DNA from: Trichoplax sp. H2 | Taxonomy: Eukaryota > Placozoa > Uniplacotomia > Trichoplacea | Direction: 5' to 3' | DNA: 64,000 nt | NCBI GenBank assembly: GCA_003344405.1 | Contig: NOWV01000188.1 | Location: 1 to 64,000, forward strand | In this document: one piece after another, positions 49,345 through 62,672 of the stretch | Position numbering within the stretch: position 1 is the stretch's first letter | Layout: each line of letters begins with the position of its first letter | Notes under the pieces: model-generated | Database searches by the model: none | The model's input: only the letters and a program-made list of their open reading frames with translations | Told to the model about the DNA's origin: nothing | Translations under genes and position numbers: made by a program

Positions 49345-49674
49345 CTAGCAACCGACTGGAACTTGACAAGTTCCAGTCGTTATTGCGGGATGAGCTTCGA
49401 CGTAAAGGCAATTACCGGAAACGTGTAGAATACATTCTTCATCACCATTGACTGGATCGCAACAGCAATCGCTGTTTTTAGTGCATAAGATGGATTGAGT
49501 TGTAGTACACGGTGCATTGGTGCTACAGGTAGACAAAGATCGTTTTCTCAGCAAATGTCGACTGAAGATTGATTCAGGTCTTTTAAACTCATCACTCTTT
49601 CCAGCGGCTTGGGTTACGCAGACGAACAAACATGCAGCGATGACGGCGAAGAGAAGAGCTTTGTTCAATTTCAT
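49345..49674 (-). CDS. Secreted ten-cysteine peptide precursor B
   Basis: A 109-residue precursor. I start it at M49674 (MKLNKALLFAVIAACLF), because the upstream open codons lack an ATG and this Met begins a good signal peptide. A tetrabasic-like LLRKRSLSTC places a furin-type site (RKR) five residues before the first cysteine, so a ten-cysteine mature peptide of about 65 residues is predicted. The cysteine spacing equals that of the gene at 38165-38494, with shared CTKNSDCCC and GNCLYVE. Same strand as its paralogue, about 11 kb away, which suggests gene duplication. The sequence shows no catalytic motif. Receptor ligand, antimicrobial or other effector roles are all possible. Confidence 0.85.
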   Translation of the reverse strand: MKLNKALLFAVIAACLFVCVTQAAGKSDEFKRPESIFSRHLLRKRSLSTCSTNAPCTTTQSILCTKNSDCCCDPVNGDEECILHVSGNCLYVEAHPAITTGTCQVPVGC

Positions 49675-49820
49675 CTTGATGAGGAAGATCTGATAAAGTA
49701 GCGCAATATTCAAGAATTTGATAAGCAGAGCGAAGGAAACTGGTCTTCAAGCAAGTTTAAATTTGAAGTGAAGTAGTTGTTGGCTGATCGAGTTTAATGA
49801 TGATTCTGCTGAAACTTGAC

Positions 49821-49829
49821 CTTTATATA
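49821..49829 (-). promoter_or_regulatory. TATA box for peptide B
   Basis: TATATAAAG on the minus strand, about 147 bp before the ATG. A TCAGCCAAC stretch some 40 bp downstream could hold the start site, giving an unspliced leader of about 110-120 bases. Confidence 0.6.
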
Positions 49830-51484
49830 GACCAGAAATTATTGACTTTGTTCATAGAATATGCCGGATTGATTAGAAGCTTTTGTATTTCCCTAATTGG
49901 AACTAATGAATGTTATTGAATGTGCGTCAGTGATATCCTAATTCAATAATTATAACACTAACTGCTAATTTGAACACCTGGAAGGGTAGACTTGTGATCA
50001 TTTAAGCACGATAGTATTAAATGGTACTCAATAACACCGCTAATTTCTGTCTGCTTCCATCAATCTATTATGTTATTGGTGGAAATAACTTTAAAATGAA
50101 TGTGCTCATCATCAGTATGAGCCCTTAGAAATCCAAAGTTGATCCTACTACAAAAAACAATAATAAATTATTATTTTAGGATTATTATAACAATTGATTG
50201 ATATTGTACGCAGATAGCTCAATGATTTATACTAGCCAAAACCAAATAATCTTAATTACAACATTTATGTTAAGTATATCGTAAGTAATAGATTTTTCTT
50301 TATTAAATATTGTTCTAATCAGGTCATACTGGTTTTATGATTATCTAATCGATTTATTTATTGATCACTTTTATTGAGGTTTTATTAAGACAATAATAAG
50401 TTCAACCTGTAATGATGTTTAATGTACTATACATTAACAATATCATGAAATGCCTTTTATATTAAGCTCTGCTTATCGATTATTACCATTAATCGTAACA
50501 AAAATAGCAGTTCATCTCCAAATAATATTTTGGAAATAAGATAAAAACGTTATGCTCATTGAATAATGCCGGTTTTATACCTCAACTAGTTTACGTCAAT
50601 CTCAAGCAAATATAATCATGGCCGTTCAGATGAAATTTCACTTTTATTATTTGAGTCGATTTACCCATTTGCGATTGGAACAAACTTTTTAAATAAATCT
50701 TCTATGATGAACTGACCTAGTTAGTAGTTAAGATAAGACTGACAAATGGCATTTAAAGTTACCAGTTTAGTTAAGATGAAGATGCTAGGAATTGGAATTA
50801 ATTTTCGAAATAAATAAAAATTACGGAAATAATAATATTAATCACGATTGCTACGTTTTACTATAATAAAATGTAAGCAGGAATTGGATATTCACAACAA
50901 TAAGCTACAGCTCATATTTTCGACTTAATCACGCATGACATCCGTATATTTTGAGGAAGTAACAGCAACAAAAGCTGCACCCGCGGTTTAATTATGGTAT
51001 TTAAGCTTAATTATGTTTACATACATATGTAAATCGATTATATCAACTGTTATAATGAAGAGTTTCACGGAAGTGGAGAGCTATAACTTTCTGTGAGTGT
51101 TTACGAAATTTACAATAAATACTTACGTTCACGGGTTTTTATTCGTAATATATTCTATAAAATGTTCAAATTTAGAGATGGAGATGTATTCATCATTCTG
51201 CGTATTAATCCTGTAAATGCTTGTCTACTTTACTCTCTTATCATCAAGCTCTAATAATTAAATTTCTAGCTTATACCAAGAAAGCAACAGCTTTCAGAGT
51301 TTTAATTACTTAACCTTTATCTGGAAAGTACCATACCACCGTTTATTTTAATTAAATGTGAATCTATAGACGCGCCATTACATTATTGCTTTCATAAACT
51401 TATTTTATTTATTGTCGAGACTAATTTGATTATTTTCGGTATGATATTAACCTTCATTAATTTCAATTTATTCTTTATTATTAG
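49830..51484. other. No gene recognised
   Basis: AT-rich sequence upstream of peptide B without exons or repeats that I can support. Confidence 0.4.
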
Positions 51485-51946
51485 ATTTACCACAGTCTGA
51501 GCCAAAAAGACCTAGAATTTCTGACATAGCAGCTTCAATCTATACTCATCTGATGATTATACTGGTGCATCATGTTGAATATGATAACATGAAACAAATT
51601 GAGTTCGATACGGTATCCTGATATAGAGTTTAGGGAACTAAAATTAGTAAACATAATTTCCTTGGGGAAGAACAGTAATAGATTTGATGATATATTACAC
51701 GGCATGCGCATATTTCGCTATCAGTTTATCTATATGCTCTATGTAGAAGTTCACCGTATTATTTTATCCCTATCGCTGCCGTGCATACAGAATAAACACA
51801 TCGACTATATACCTTTAATTAATCAAATGCCGTTAATAAATGCAAATGAACGCAATACAAATGAGATTCAATCTATATCTATAACTATAATTACATTCTA
51901 CTTTACTATTCACACCTTATTCTTGCCCATTTTACAAAAAGGGTAA
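51485..51946 (+). pseudogene. Possible decayed gene segment, family unknown
   Basis: After an acceptor TTATTATTAG the sequence reads PQSEPKRPRISDIAASIY and YDNMKQIEFDT, then stops. An overlapping frame opens at about 51599 and stays open for 115 codons with hydrophobic stretches (ITIITFYFTIHTLFLP) up to a GGTAAG donor-like site. A frame change near 51600, or a GTATCC donor there, would link the two. Longer open stretches than expected in such AT-rich DNA suggest a real but damaged gene. I do not recognise it. Confidence 0.3.
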
Positions 51947-52782
51947 GTATTATTTATGAAAGCTATCAAAATGGATGGTGCTTTAACTAGAATTGATCTA
52001 TTACAAAGTAAGTACTGATAAAAACAAAAGACATTGTAAAGAGGTCTACGGAGCTCAATTTCACTTTAGTATTAATAAATTGGGTGGTTTTGAGTTTTAA
52101 CGTCAAAGTTTATGAGGATCACGTACTTTATAAGATGCAATTATTTGTATTGACCTAATCAATTAATAATATCTACATTTATATTTTTTGTAATATAGTT
52201 TAATATAACTTCTAAACGAGTACCGTACTGGTGGTAGAACTGGATATTTTAATAACAGCCACAGTATTCTACCGTATAAGTATATTGCAATAAACTGGTG
52301 ATATTTAAAAAACTATGTTTTCTTAGCATATTATTGCATTGCTAAATAGTTACACCTAAATCTCCGAATTGTTTACCTTAAAAATTAATTAGTAACGGTC
52401 GGTAGCGCTTTTGCATACTCTAGCAAAATATTATTCATAAACCAAGACCATACATCTATTTATTTTAGTTTGCTGGTTTAATAGTATTCAATATTTTGAA
52501 AAGTAGCCTTGGTAAAAACACCAAATCATTATATAACTTTTACACTTTAGGGTATTATTTTCGTAGAATTTTTAGCCAATTTTTTAATTGTCTACAATTT
52601 AAAGTACATCGATAATTTATTAATATATTACATTGAATATGATATTTAATAATCTTTGGACCTAATCTATGACAAAAATTGACAGTAAATTGATTTCTTC
52701 TAGCAATGGCAAGATTATGCTAGAATATTATAACATCGTCACTATCAGCATATTGTTTTGATAGTAACGGTAAAATATTTTA

Positions 52783-52980
52783 ATGCTGTTATTCCCTGTC
52801 ATGTTATTTCCTATAATAGCTTATTCTTTACTTGTCCCTAGTACGCTTATCGTCAGGATCATGGGAATTAAATTACGTAATAATATGCCTATGGATATAC
52901 TTTTATTAGTAAACCCTTTGAGCCGGCCAATATGTAATCAACCTAATATTTATCTGACCCAGGAGTTATTTAACGTTTAA
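52783..52980 (+). other. Short hydrophobic open frame
   Basis: A 65-codon ATG frame with a proline-containing hydrophobic segment (LFPVMLFPIIAYSLLV) followed by a basic patch. It could be a relic of a membrane receptor helix or chance. The surrounding 52000-54306 shows nothing else. Confidence 0.2.
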
Positions 52981-54306
52981 TCGCCCTTTAATTTGATAAT
53001 TGTTATACTGTACTTAAAGCATTCATATAAAATTAAATTAAATTGTGCACGTGAGAAATGGATTCCAGTAAAAGACTATCTATTGGGATATATAGGCATC
53101 GTCAATTTTTTTCATTAATTAAATAGCATCACTTAACGATTATATAATTATGTAAATAACAAGAAATTAAAAAGCGTCTTTGATCATGATAGAAGTGTAA
53201 TTGTCATCTCAAGAAGAAAATTAATATTCTGTAATTGATATCTATATTTATCCTTCTCATTAAAAACAAAAGTAATTTACGCGAAAATGTTAGTATTAAA
53301 ATGAAATCAACTTGTGACGGTATATTTCTTTTTATTCGAGTATTCTAATAATTAATGTCATTGCAGCTGTGATTCTGAGAAGACACTTTCCTTTTAGTAT
53401 ACGGCCTATTTTATGTGGTCAATTTATTAAAAGCTTATATTGCGGTCTAATCAATTTGATCAATGAGCAAATAGGAAACCTAGGAGCAAGAGGAACGATA
53501 ATGAATTAGGAGCATCGTTGTACTATACGACTACTGTACGTGATTGACTTGATATTTTGGAGTAGAACAAGATTTAACGTAGTGAGAAATTATTCTACAA
53601 GTAAAGTTGTTCCGCAGTATGTCATAATGTAGCACAGAAATGTAGAAGATTTACAGCTGTCACACGCACATGACATAGCCGATACCATGTGGGTATATAA
53701 TAAATATGTAAGTGCTCACAACTGAGCAATCAGCTATAACGTCAGGATTGGTTCGTATTTCAGAATAATCTTTATTTCAACGTAATCTTCTAAATTAATC
53801 GAATAATTGAAAATTTTCAAGGTGATTTTGAACTATGCCATCAGATAGATCTTTAATGTTTGTGCTTTAATTGCTATCTTAGAAATTATATTTGTGTTCG
53901 ACCAAAGCGTAGGTTAATATGAATTTTACTATGATGCATATTACGTACAGCTAATAATGCTAAAAGGGTAGGATTCGTTGACCACAAATTTTAGAAGATA
54001 TTGACGTGGTAGCTAGATATTACTATACTAGTTGCTACTCAAGCATTTACGAAAGCTTCAAATATAGACAGCCATCACAAGTGAAATAAAAGCGAAAATC
54101 AAGTAAAATTTTTGCAATGATGTCCATAAATATAGATCCGTACTTAGAGAGTTAGCACTAAAATAAAAGCTTCATGATTCAGATATCGAAATATAAGTTT
54201 AGGGTCGTTACAACGCTCTAATATATTACAAAAAGCATGATATACTTATAACACTAATGTTTATTATATAAGAAACGGTAGCATACAACATGTTAACTGA
54301 TCATAG

Positions 54307-57300
54307 CTAATTGTCAGGATTTGAATTATTTAATACTTTGAAATACAGAATAGCCGAATCGTTGAAAATATCTTTATAGTCGAAGGTATTGGGTATAATA
54401 TTTTCGTCGACAAACGTAAGAGCCTGAAATGCATAAACGAATAAATTATATAGTATTGCTGTATGTTTAAAAATTTGGTAAATAAGTGGCTAATACGGTT
54501 ATATGTAAATTATAATATACTGAAGAACATACATTATATATATAAAAGGCTTCCAGTTGTGCTCTTTGGCAAGATAATCTACAGGAATAGGCGCGTTTGC
54601 ACAAATACAAATACACCGTATTAAAATATGTTTTCAATAATGTTGATAGTTTTATCTTACACTTGAAAATACTAAGTATCTTATGTACTTGTACGACAAT
54701 AATAAAGCAGTAGGCTTACCGTAAGCTATAATTGCTAAAGCAATTGCCCACAATAATCACATTTCTTAAATTATTTCGAGGCCAGTTCGAGGCTAGTAGA
54801 TTATTATACATATCTCGTTCACAATGCACCATATAAAATAAAGTTCCCATCTGAACGCATCTTTTGCAATCCTTGGATTAAATAAAAACTTGATAATATG
54901 AGCCAATATTTTAATGACGAGTACCAGATAATTCCTGGATAGATATTTTTTAGCAATGAAAACTAAACTGTTAAATTTCATAACTACCATACTAGTAGAC
55001 TTACGCATAAGTGATAATTACTATTTTATTACTATAATGCGAATAGGCGTGCGAGTAATAAAATGATTTATAATGACAGTCTGAAATTATACGTGGCTTT
55101 AAGCTGCTTAGCTAATGTTAACCTCATTTTCTGTTATAATCTGCAATCCAAAGTCTTGCAAAATTTCCTTTTCATCAGACGTAAAAACCGGATCAAAAAT
55201 TGAACATCTATTCTTAATCTTGTATAAATTTAAAAATCCCATTTAAAACCAATATACTGTATATAAAATGTAATATTTGGATATCATAACTGCGCAAATA
55301 ATTAATTAAAGGACTATGCACATAAAAAAAACATAACAGACACTATAGCACATGGTATTAGTCGTGGTTTATGACATTTTAACTTACTTGTAGTTTCTCT
55401 ATCAATATAAGTAATAGTGCTAGTTGATATCTAGCTGATGCTGACGACAGAAAATTTCCAAGACCATAACAGACAATTTCTTTTATAGCAGCAGTTGATT
55501 CTCTGTTAAGTACTATATTAGGAGGTAAATTGCTACTACAAGAACTACTTCCTAGATCAGAATGCCCAGTCTCTTCTACCAGATGAGAAGGAGCTAAAGG
55601 TGACAGACATGATGAGATATTCGTCAGAGTCTCATCCACATTAGATGAAGAAGCGAGCTGATGCTGATTGATAGAAGATTCTGTTCCTTGTACTGTTGAT
55701 ATTTTCGTTTTAGGATTTACAGTCTCGATATTTCTATTACATTTTTTCGTTGAAGCAATGTTGCTAGCATACCAGTTATTAATTGAATTTTCCAATGTAG
55801 CTTGAAGATGAAGGAATAAAGAATTTTATAATGTTGTTGCTAAATTTTTTCTATCTAATTTACAAACTATATATATGTGTTATGACTATGGTAAGCTTAA
55901 GTTGAAATCTGATGCTTTATAGCTGCAAAGTTACATTGTACTGCTGAAGTAACGATGTGGCCAACAGTAATAATTATTAGTTATATTTAAACGGTAACTA
56001 GCATTTCATATGTAGGCTGTAGAAAGTGACTCAGGGCACAAGATCTGTGAAGAACTTACACGGGAATGACTTATTAATTAAAGTAATAGCCTTGAGATCG
56101 CTATACTAAATAGTTTTCAAGGAGGGTACTGCAGCAGAGATCTACTTGAATGATTAAAAAGCAGTACAATACTATCATAATGATTATTGTGAAGTGGATT
56201 ACTGGTAAGACAATAAATTGTTGAGCGGTAAAGAAAGTTATACCAGAGATTACGATTATGAAGTCTTCCTTACATTTGGGAGTAGAAATGATGCTGGAGA
56301 GATAATTATAATCGTACTTTTCTATAGTTATATTGATATATGATTGTTCCTCCGTTTAGCATCAAACGAATTTTTAATTTTTTATACTACTTAAAGATGA
56401 ACATTAATAGTATTATATGATTTCAGTAACAGAGTGAGCTGTAGGAGAATTATCTCCCAACTGGACTATAACATTATGGTAAAATTTTAAACATTGGAAA
56501 ACGTTCCTTTAAACACATCCATGTAAAACAACTCGATGTCATATATGACAATTATTACAGGAAATACTATTAGCTTGCCGAATAAACACCTCTACAAGCT
56601 TACTTTATTAAGTTAGCAGCACTATGTAACGTACGATTGCTATCAAGCGAATGCTTTAATAACATTAAAAGTAAAATTTGTAGTAATTAGAATAAGTTCA
56701 TAGTAGGATCGCTTACCGAAAAATATGCCATAAAATTTGCTGTTGAAGATTCGTTTCCTATACATATATGCGTAGTAAAGGATATTTAAGACACCAATGA
56801 AGTAAAGGTCTCACTATCGCACTACGTGTGGTTTAAAAGTGATAGCTTGAAATCTTGATATCAAGTCTTGTACTTACAACGAATAGTACTATTTCTATTG
56901 TCTTATAAGCTTATAGTAGAAATTTTTTATACGCATACAATTGCAAATTGTGCAATTATGTAGACTTTATTTTTTGTATAACATTATTTACTGAATTTTA
57001 CAGGCTAAGTTTTGATACCAATAAGGTTAGCATGGTATAGACGATACATTTTGTTGTTTAATATTGTAACTATTACATTACAATAAATGATGTTGGCACA
57101 AAATTTTGAAATCTCTGTTGATGAAATAGTGTAATTATATAGTATATTTAAGTGTAATGTAATATAACTATCATGCTAGTTTTGTATCAAGTTGAAGCTC
57201 AAGTCCCAGCATATGTAGTTTTAAATAATTTATTTTTGAAGAGCTTGCAAATATTGCATAACGCATATACGAGTATAGCAGGTAAAGCCTTTCTCTTTTG

Positions 57301-57605
57301 TGCGAAACTGGATAAAATCACTGCATTGGCGCTCATTACTAGGGTTGACAATACTGGTTACCATTCATGCATTACCGTAAATAGCTGATATTTAATTAGG
57401 TTAAGATACAGACTTGAAAGATCACTTACTTGCACTTATCAATCTTTTTCACTTGTTCAGCCTTATTGCACAGTGGTTTGCATGTGTCGTCATCGTAGCT
57501 ATGTGAGGTGACCAGTTCACGATTGGTAGATTTGTAAACCTTTCTATTACGTTTTCTACGTGTATTTTGCCTTGTGACCAATGTAAAACCATCGTCTTCA
57601 TTCAT
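54307..57605 (-). CDS. SRR1-like domain protein
   Basis: Exons: 57430-57605 (ATG at 57605), 55388-55800, 55123-55218, 54720-54871 and 54307-54423 (TAG). Exon 1 gives MNEDDGFTLVTRQ and a basic patch; exon 2 a serine-rich linker, then EIVCYGLGNF and SARYQLALLLILIEKL. Exon 3 gives CSIFDPVFTSDEKEILQ with IITENE, exon 4 LFYMVHCERDMYNNLLASNW with NVIIVGNCF, and exon 5 YKDIFNDSAILYFKV. These match, in order, the conserved blocks of the SRR1 family (Arabidopsis SENSITIVITY TO RED LIGHT REDUCED 1, animal SRRD), linked to circadian input in plants and haem-related regulation in animals. Phases agree at exons 2-3 and 3-4 but not at 1-2 or 4-5, so one or more short exons are missing from my model (a candidate lies near 57295-57351). 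Confidence 0.88.
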
Positions 57606-57753
57606 CACCAAATTACTTCGCGATTCCTTACAGGTATCAAAGAAAAAGGTAATAAGTATTGAATTAGTTGCTCTTTAACAAAAGATCCATTGACTTTGGC
57701 GAGTAGTCGGTACAGCATACAAATTACTATGACACATTCTTGCTCCTGCCTTT

Positions 57754-58041
57754 TTGAATGATACTCTTCAGTCAGCAATAGATCTCATAGGTCAATTATT
57801 GAGGATATCATACATGTGCACTACATGTTGTCGTGAGTGTGCCCAATTAGACATTATGTCGATTAAATATTTGTACTATATACATTACCTTGCGTGTAAG
57901 AAATCGCTAACGCTACCACAACATGCAAAACAGTACTATACAGTATTCAACTATGAAATGATTCATTTTCAGGACTACTTTCTAGCCGTAAAAATAGCAG
58001 TAGATCGTTGCTTCTCTAATTTTGGAAGCACACCACTGTAG
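57754..58041 (+). other. Unrecognised 95-codon open frame
   Basis: Divergent to the SRR1-like gene and 150 bp from its start. It has no ATG at its head but has an acceptor-like CTCTTCAG at its start. The product has several cysteines (MCTTCCREC) and ends FGSTPL. It resembles nothing known; it could be an exon or chance. 58042-58980 shows no gene. Confidence 0.2.
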
Positions 58042-58984
58042 ATATATTTGTAGCCCTTCAGCTGAAATCTGTCAATTCTGAATGTACAGATACGAAGATT
58101 TCAGTACTGTACATACAAGCTTACACTAACTCACTAACCCAGAGGTATTTCATCTATTTTTCGCTACTTTGTTTAGCTTGTGATGCTATAAAATAAGGAC
58201 AACATGATTACTCCAGTTTTCTACTATCTTAGTGTGACACCTTTACTATCTCTATTGACACGAAATGATTGCAACCATGACTACTGGATACTATGTGATT
58301 TTCTTCTCGTGTCCAAATTATAGTTAGGATTACACGTTGCACACTTTACTGTTTGGTAAAATTATACTGTACGATGCTTAGTGATAATAATCCAGATACT
58401 TGTGAAAATATTAATATTATTAAGGCTACAAAACTATTGGATTGTACTAACGACTTGTAAGGAGAAATTTCTAATGCCGAAATACAGTACAGTATCCTAT
58501 CGATGATAGTAGCATAGCTATTGGATTTATCTCGAACAGTCAAGTAAGATATCTCTTCAGTTATAGCATTCTCTATCCTATTTTTAAAGCAGCTGACATC
58601 CATGACAATAACAGTGGCATTATGGCTGTCATTGAAGTCCTACGCGTATGCACAAGCAATGGATTATACCTTAACCTGATCCTAAACGCCAGCTTGAATT
58701 TTCTTGTCAAGGCCGTAAAAGACTATGCAGCTCCATTCACTGTAAAAGTGCGTTCAAGTGTGCAAATTCTTCAGTGATTCTTGACGATGACGAGCTTAAA
58801 ACAGTGGATTTTCTAACATAGCCAAAGCAGAGTGTAGCATTAATAAGTCAAGTAGGATGAATGAGCATAAAAGTACAGCAATAAATTGCATCAAAATGAT
58901 ATCCAGAAACTCCAACAAGGTTAAGCAATATTGGCATTTCGGTTCTACAAATCAATTCAATATTGATTGTAACCAGCGTAACCG

Positions 58985-59105
58985 GTGAACCGGTACGGTA
59001 CGATACAGAACAATTTCGAGTACTTGCTGCTGTAGCAGTACCGTACCGAACTGTACCGAACTATACTGTACAGTGTACAGTGTACAGTACGAGCGTATAG
59101 TACTG
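58985..59105. repeat. GTAC palindrome cluster, right-hand side
   Basis: The vocabulary of 230-5530 reappears: GGTACGGTACG, GTACCGTACCGAACTGTACC and ACTGTACAGTGTACAGTG. Smaller tracts occur near 57930-57950, 58095-58115 and 58480-58495. It borders the tandem repeat that follows. Confidence 0.8.
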
Positions 59106-59204
59106 TGCACTGTAATACTGGACTGGACTGGACTAGAGAGCAGAACGAAACCCGTTAAGAACTATTCTGGTAGATCTAATGGTCGATTCATTAGTATGGG
59201 ATCG

Positions 59205-60480
59205 CAAAAGTGGGACATTGCCCCAAATAATGCTCCAATCTTGTCAATGCGTTGCATTTATTCATATCATCCTATAGAAGGCAAATGGAGTCGAATGCAG
59301 CGTATTGGCAATAACCGATGACAGCAATTCTACTGCAGTATTGCTAGTCGTTGATTCATTATAATTAGTATGTGATCCTTGAGGTTAGACATTGCCCCAA
59401 ATAATGCTCCAAATCTTGCCTATGCATTGCATTTATTCATATCATCCTATAGAAGGCAAATGGAGTCGAATGCAGCGTATTGGCAATAACCGATGACAGC
59501 AATTCTACTGCAGTATTGCTAGTCGTTGATTCATTATAATTAGTATGTGATCCTTGAGGTTAGACATTGCCCCAAATAATGCTCCAATCTTGTCCATTTG
59601 TCGTATTTATTCATATCATCCTATAGAATGAATGATGGAAAATAGAATCGATTAGCAACGACTACTAAATAGCAGGTGGATGTAGTAGTCATGGTACTGT
59701 ATTAGTGACATGGGGTAGTGATTAGGGTAATTCGAAAGTATTATTTCCAGTACTCAACAGTGTATAGTAGTTCATTCATCAATTCCTTGTATTTATTCAT
59801 ATTATCCTATAAAATGAAAGAAGGTGAATGGAGTGTATTAGCATGGGATACTAAATTACAGCTGGATATGGTAGTCAATGGTATTAGTGATTACAGTGAT
59901 TCTATAATACTATTTCTAATAATTTATTGATTAGTATGTCATCCTAGAAGATGAATATTGCCCAAAGTAATACTCCAAATCTTGTCAATTCGTTGCATTT
60001 ATTCATATTATCCTGTAGAATGAAAGAAGGCGAATGGAGCGTATAACATGGACTACTAAATTATAGGTTCATCTAGTGGTCTAGTATTCCATGGTATTAC
60101 TCACATTAGTCACCTACCACTAGAAAGAACCCATTACTTTAATTCTACTTTAATTCTAGTATTTCTAGTGGCCTGTAGTAAACATCAGTATGTGGTCTTA
60201 GCAGTTGGAAATTACACGAAATAATGCTCCAATCTTGTCAATTCGCCATATTTATTCACATCATGCTATAGAAAGAAAGAAGTCAGATGAAACGTATTTG
60301 TGACATTAGTCACGGACGAGTAGAAAGTAGAAAGAATCCATTATTAATATTCTAGTATTTCTAGTGGTCCGTACATTAGTATATCATCCCAGAAGTTGGA
60401 TATTGCCCCAAATAAATGCTCAAATCTTGTCAATTCATTCTATTGATTCATATCATCTTATAGAGTGAAAGAAGGCGAAT
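59205..60480. repeat. Degenerate tandem repeat, ~175-250 bp period
   Basis: The landmark CCCCAAATAATGCTCC lies at 59221, 59395 and 59570 (174-175 bp apart), with decayed versions near 59961, 60215 and 60412. A second landmark, TTTATTCATAT(C/T)ATCCTATAGAA, recurs with each unit. The first units are nearly identical and later ones have diverged and stretched. No gene lies inside. Confidence 0.85.
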
Positions 60481-62672
60481 GGAACGATAAAAGTTGAATG
60501 TGTAGAAATAGCTGGTCTAAATAATATTCAAGATATTGGCTATAATATCGAGTATAATGTAGAGTATAATTTGGTATGCATCTCAATGTATAGTTTAACC
60601 GAAAAGAAGTATTTTATGAGCCCCCAAATTTTCTCTGTACAGGGACGATTCATCAATTTCATTTATCCTAGTGTGACTAAAAATCTGGATTTTAATACCA
60701 TAATGTAGATTTTAGAGATAAAAGGCTAAAACATTCGAAGGAATATTTTGTATGTATATGACGTTATAAGTAAAAGTTATAATTTCCTAAGACTTTAGCA
60801 TATAGCCTTAAAGGTAGTTTGTACAGCTTCAAGCCTTTAAAACAAATCACTTCTCGCTTAATTTCATTGAACATTACTCTTCTTATAAAACCTTAACTCT
60901 CATCTAGAGTCACACAAGTATGAGAAACCTTAGGGAGTCGCTAGAATAGGCAGTGTTGGGTACCATTAAAAAGTTCCGTTTGGTAGTACTGCACAAAATT
61001 TAGTCTTTTCTGTTCTGTTACCTAGCGTAGAGACACCATTAATGCTGATTATTATTTTTCAGTATTGCAGCCATTTTATATATCATAGTAACCATAGTCA
61101 TTTCGTTACGATGTCAAATGTTCATTTTTAATAACTTTCACATAAAATTTAAAGATAAATCACATTATAGGAAGCATCATTTCCACTGCATATGATACCA
61201 ATAAAAGTTACGAATTTTTAAGATTTAAGCATTTAATCATGTAAAAAACAGGTGAGATGAAGAATGATAATCAATATCTTGAGCTATCTATGAACTTATC
61301 TGTATTCTATATTTAGGTTCTCATTATACTGTGGAATAAAATTTAAAATAAGTATATCTGATTAGAATAAAAACTTATCAAACTTGTACCTTAGGTTTCA
61401 TGCCATAACTAGCTATACTTGTACATCATGCACTTTGCAAAAAGTCTTACTCTAGGCTAACAGTACAATTATAATAGTTATGATCAAGTAATTATCATAG
61501 TTTTTGTGATAAACTATCATTTTAAAAGAATGATTTTTAAGGTCTAATATTGTTAATCACATGGTACCGACATATCACTATGGCCTATGATACTGTATAC
61601 TAATGAGAAACATAAAAGATGTTCGTATATACGTATGTATGTATGCTTTAGTCCAAACTTATAGAATACTTTTGTGCTTTATTGGAAATTTTGCTGGTGT
61701 AAGAAGAAAACAGCTGATTGCCTGCTATTATATTATTATTATAAAGCCATGATCATGTAATGGATATCATAGTACAAGATATGACCTGAAAGCAGGTGCA
61801 CAACTTTGGAAATCTAATTAGTTATGTTTAATACAATTATTACTAAACAATACGAATTTTACAGAAGGGAAATAGACGACCTTGTAAGTTAATCTATGGA
61901 GCGATCAGGCATTCACGAGTGATTAATCTGGTCGTAGGTTAAAATTACTATGAACTACAATAGTTTGTATTTCAATTTGAAATCAACTGATTACACGGTT
62001 TTAAGATAGTAAAGTAATACGAANNNNNNNNNNNNNNNNNNNNCAGATGAAACGTATTTGTGACATTAGTCACGGACGAGTAGAAAGTAGAAAGAATCCA
62101 TTATTAATATTCTAGTATTTCTAGTGGTCCGTACATTAGTATATCATCCCAGAAGTTGGATATTGCCCCAAATAAATGCTCAAATCTTGTCAATTCATTC
62201 TATTCATTCATATCATCTTATAGAGCGAAAGAAGGCGAATGGAACGATAAAAGTTGAATGTGTAGAAATAGCTGGTCTAAATAATATTCAAGATATTGGC
62301 TATAATATCGAGTATAATGTAGAGTATAATTTGGTATGCATCTCAATGTATAGTTTAACCGAAAAGAAGTATTTTTTGAGCCCCCAAATCTTCTCCATGA
62401 TCATGTAATGGATATCATAGTACAAGATATGACCTGAAAGCAGGTGCACAACTTTGGAAATCTAATTAGTTATTTTTAATACAATTATTACTAAACAATA
62501 CGAATTTTACAGAAGGGAAATAGACGACCTTGTAAGTTAATCTATGGAGCGATCAGGCATTCACGAGTGATTAATCTAGTCCTAGGTTAAAATTACTATG
62601 AACTATAATGGTTTGTATTTCAATTTGAAATCAACCAATTACACGGTTTTAAGATAGTAAAGTAATACGAAT
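60284..62672. repeat. Duplicated block around second gap, with ~1.1-kb indel
   Basis: 60284-60635 plus 61748-62023 recurs after the N gap (62024-62043) as 62044-62672, nearly identical. The second copy lacks about 1.1 kb (roughly 60636-61747). The pattern suggests two haplotypes, one carrying the extra segment, placed in tandem. The 1.1 kb holds no open frame and no obvious terminal inverted repeats. Confidence 0.85.

Noticed and set aside
59205-60480. CRISPR-like array
   Set aside because: Units of 175-250 bp without short constant repeats and unique spacers; a eukaryotic tandem repeat.
60636-61747. Autonomous transposon in the 1.1-kb indel
   Set aside because: No transposase-like frame and no terminal inverted repeats visible; kept only as an indel.
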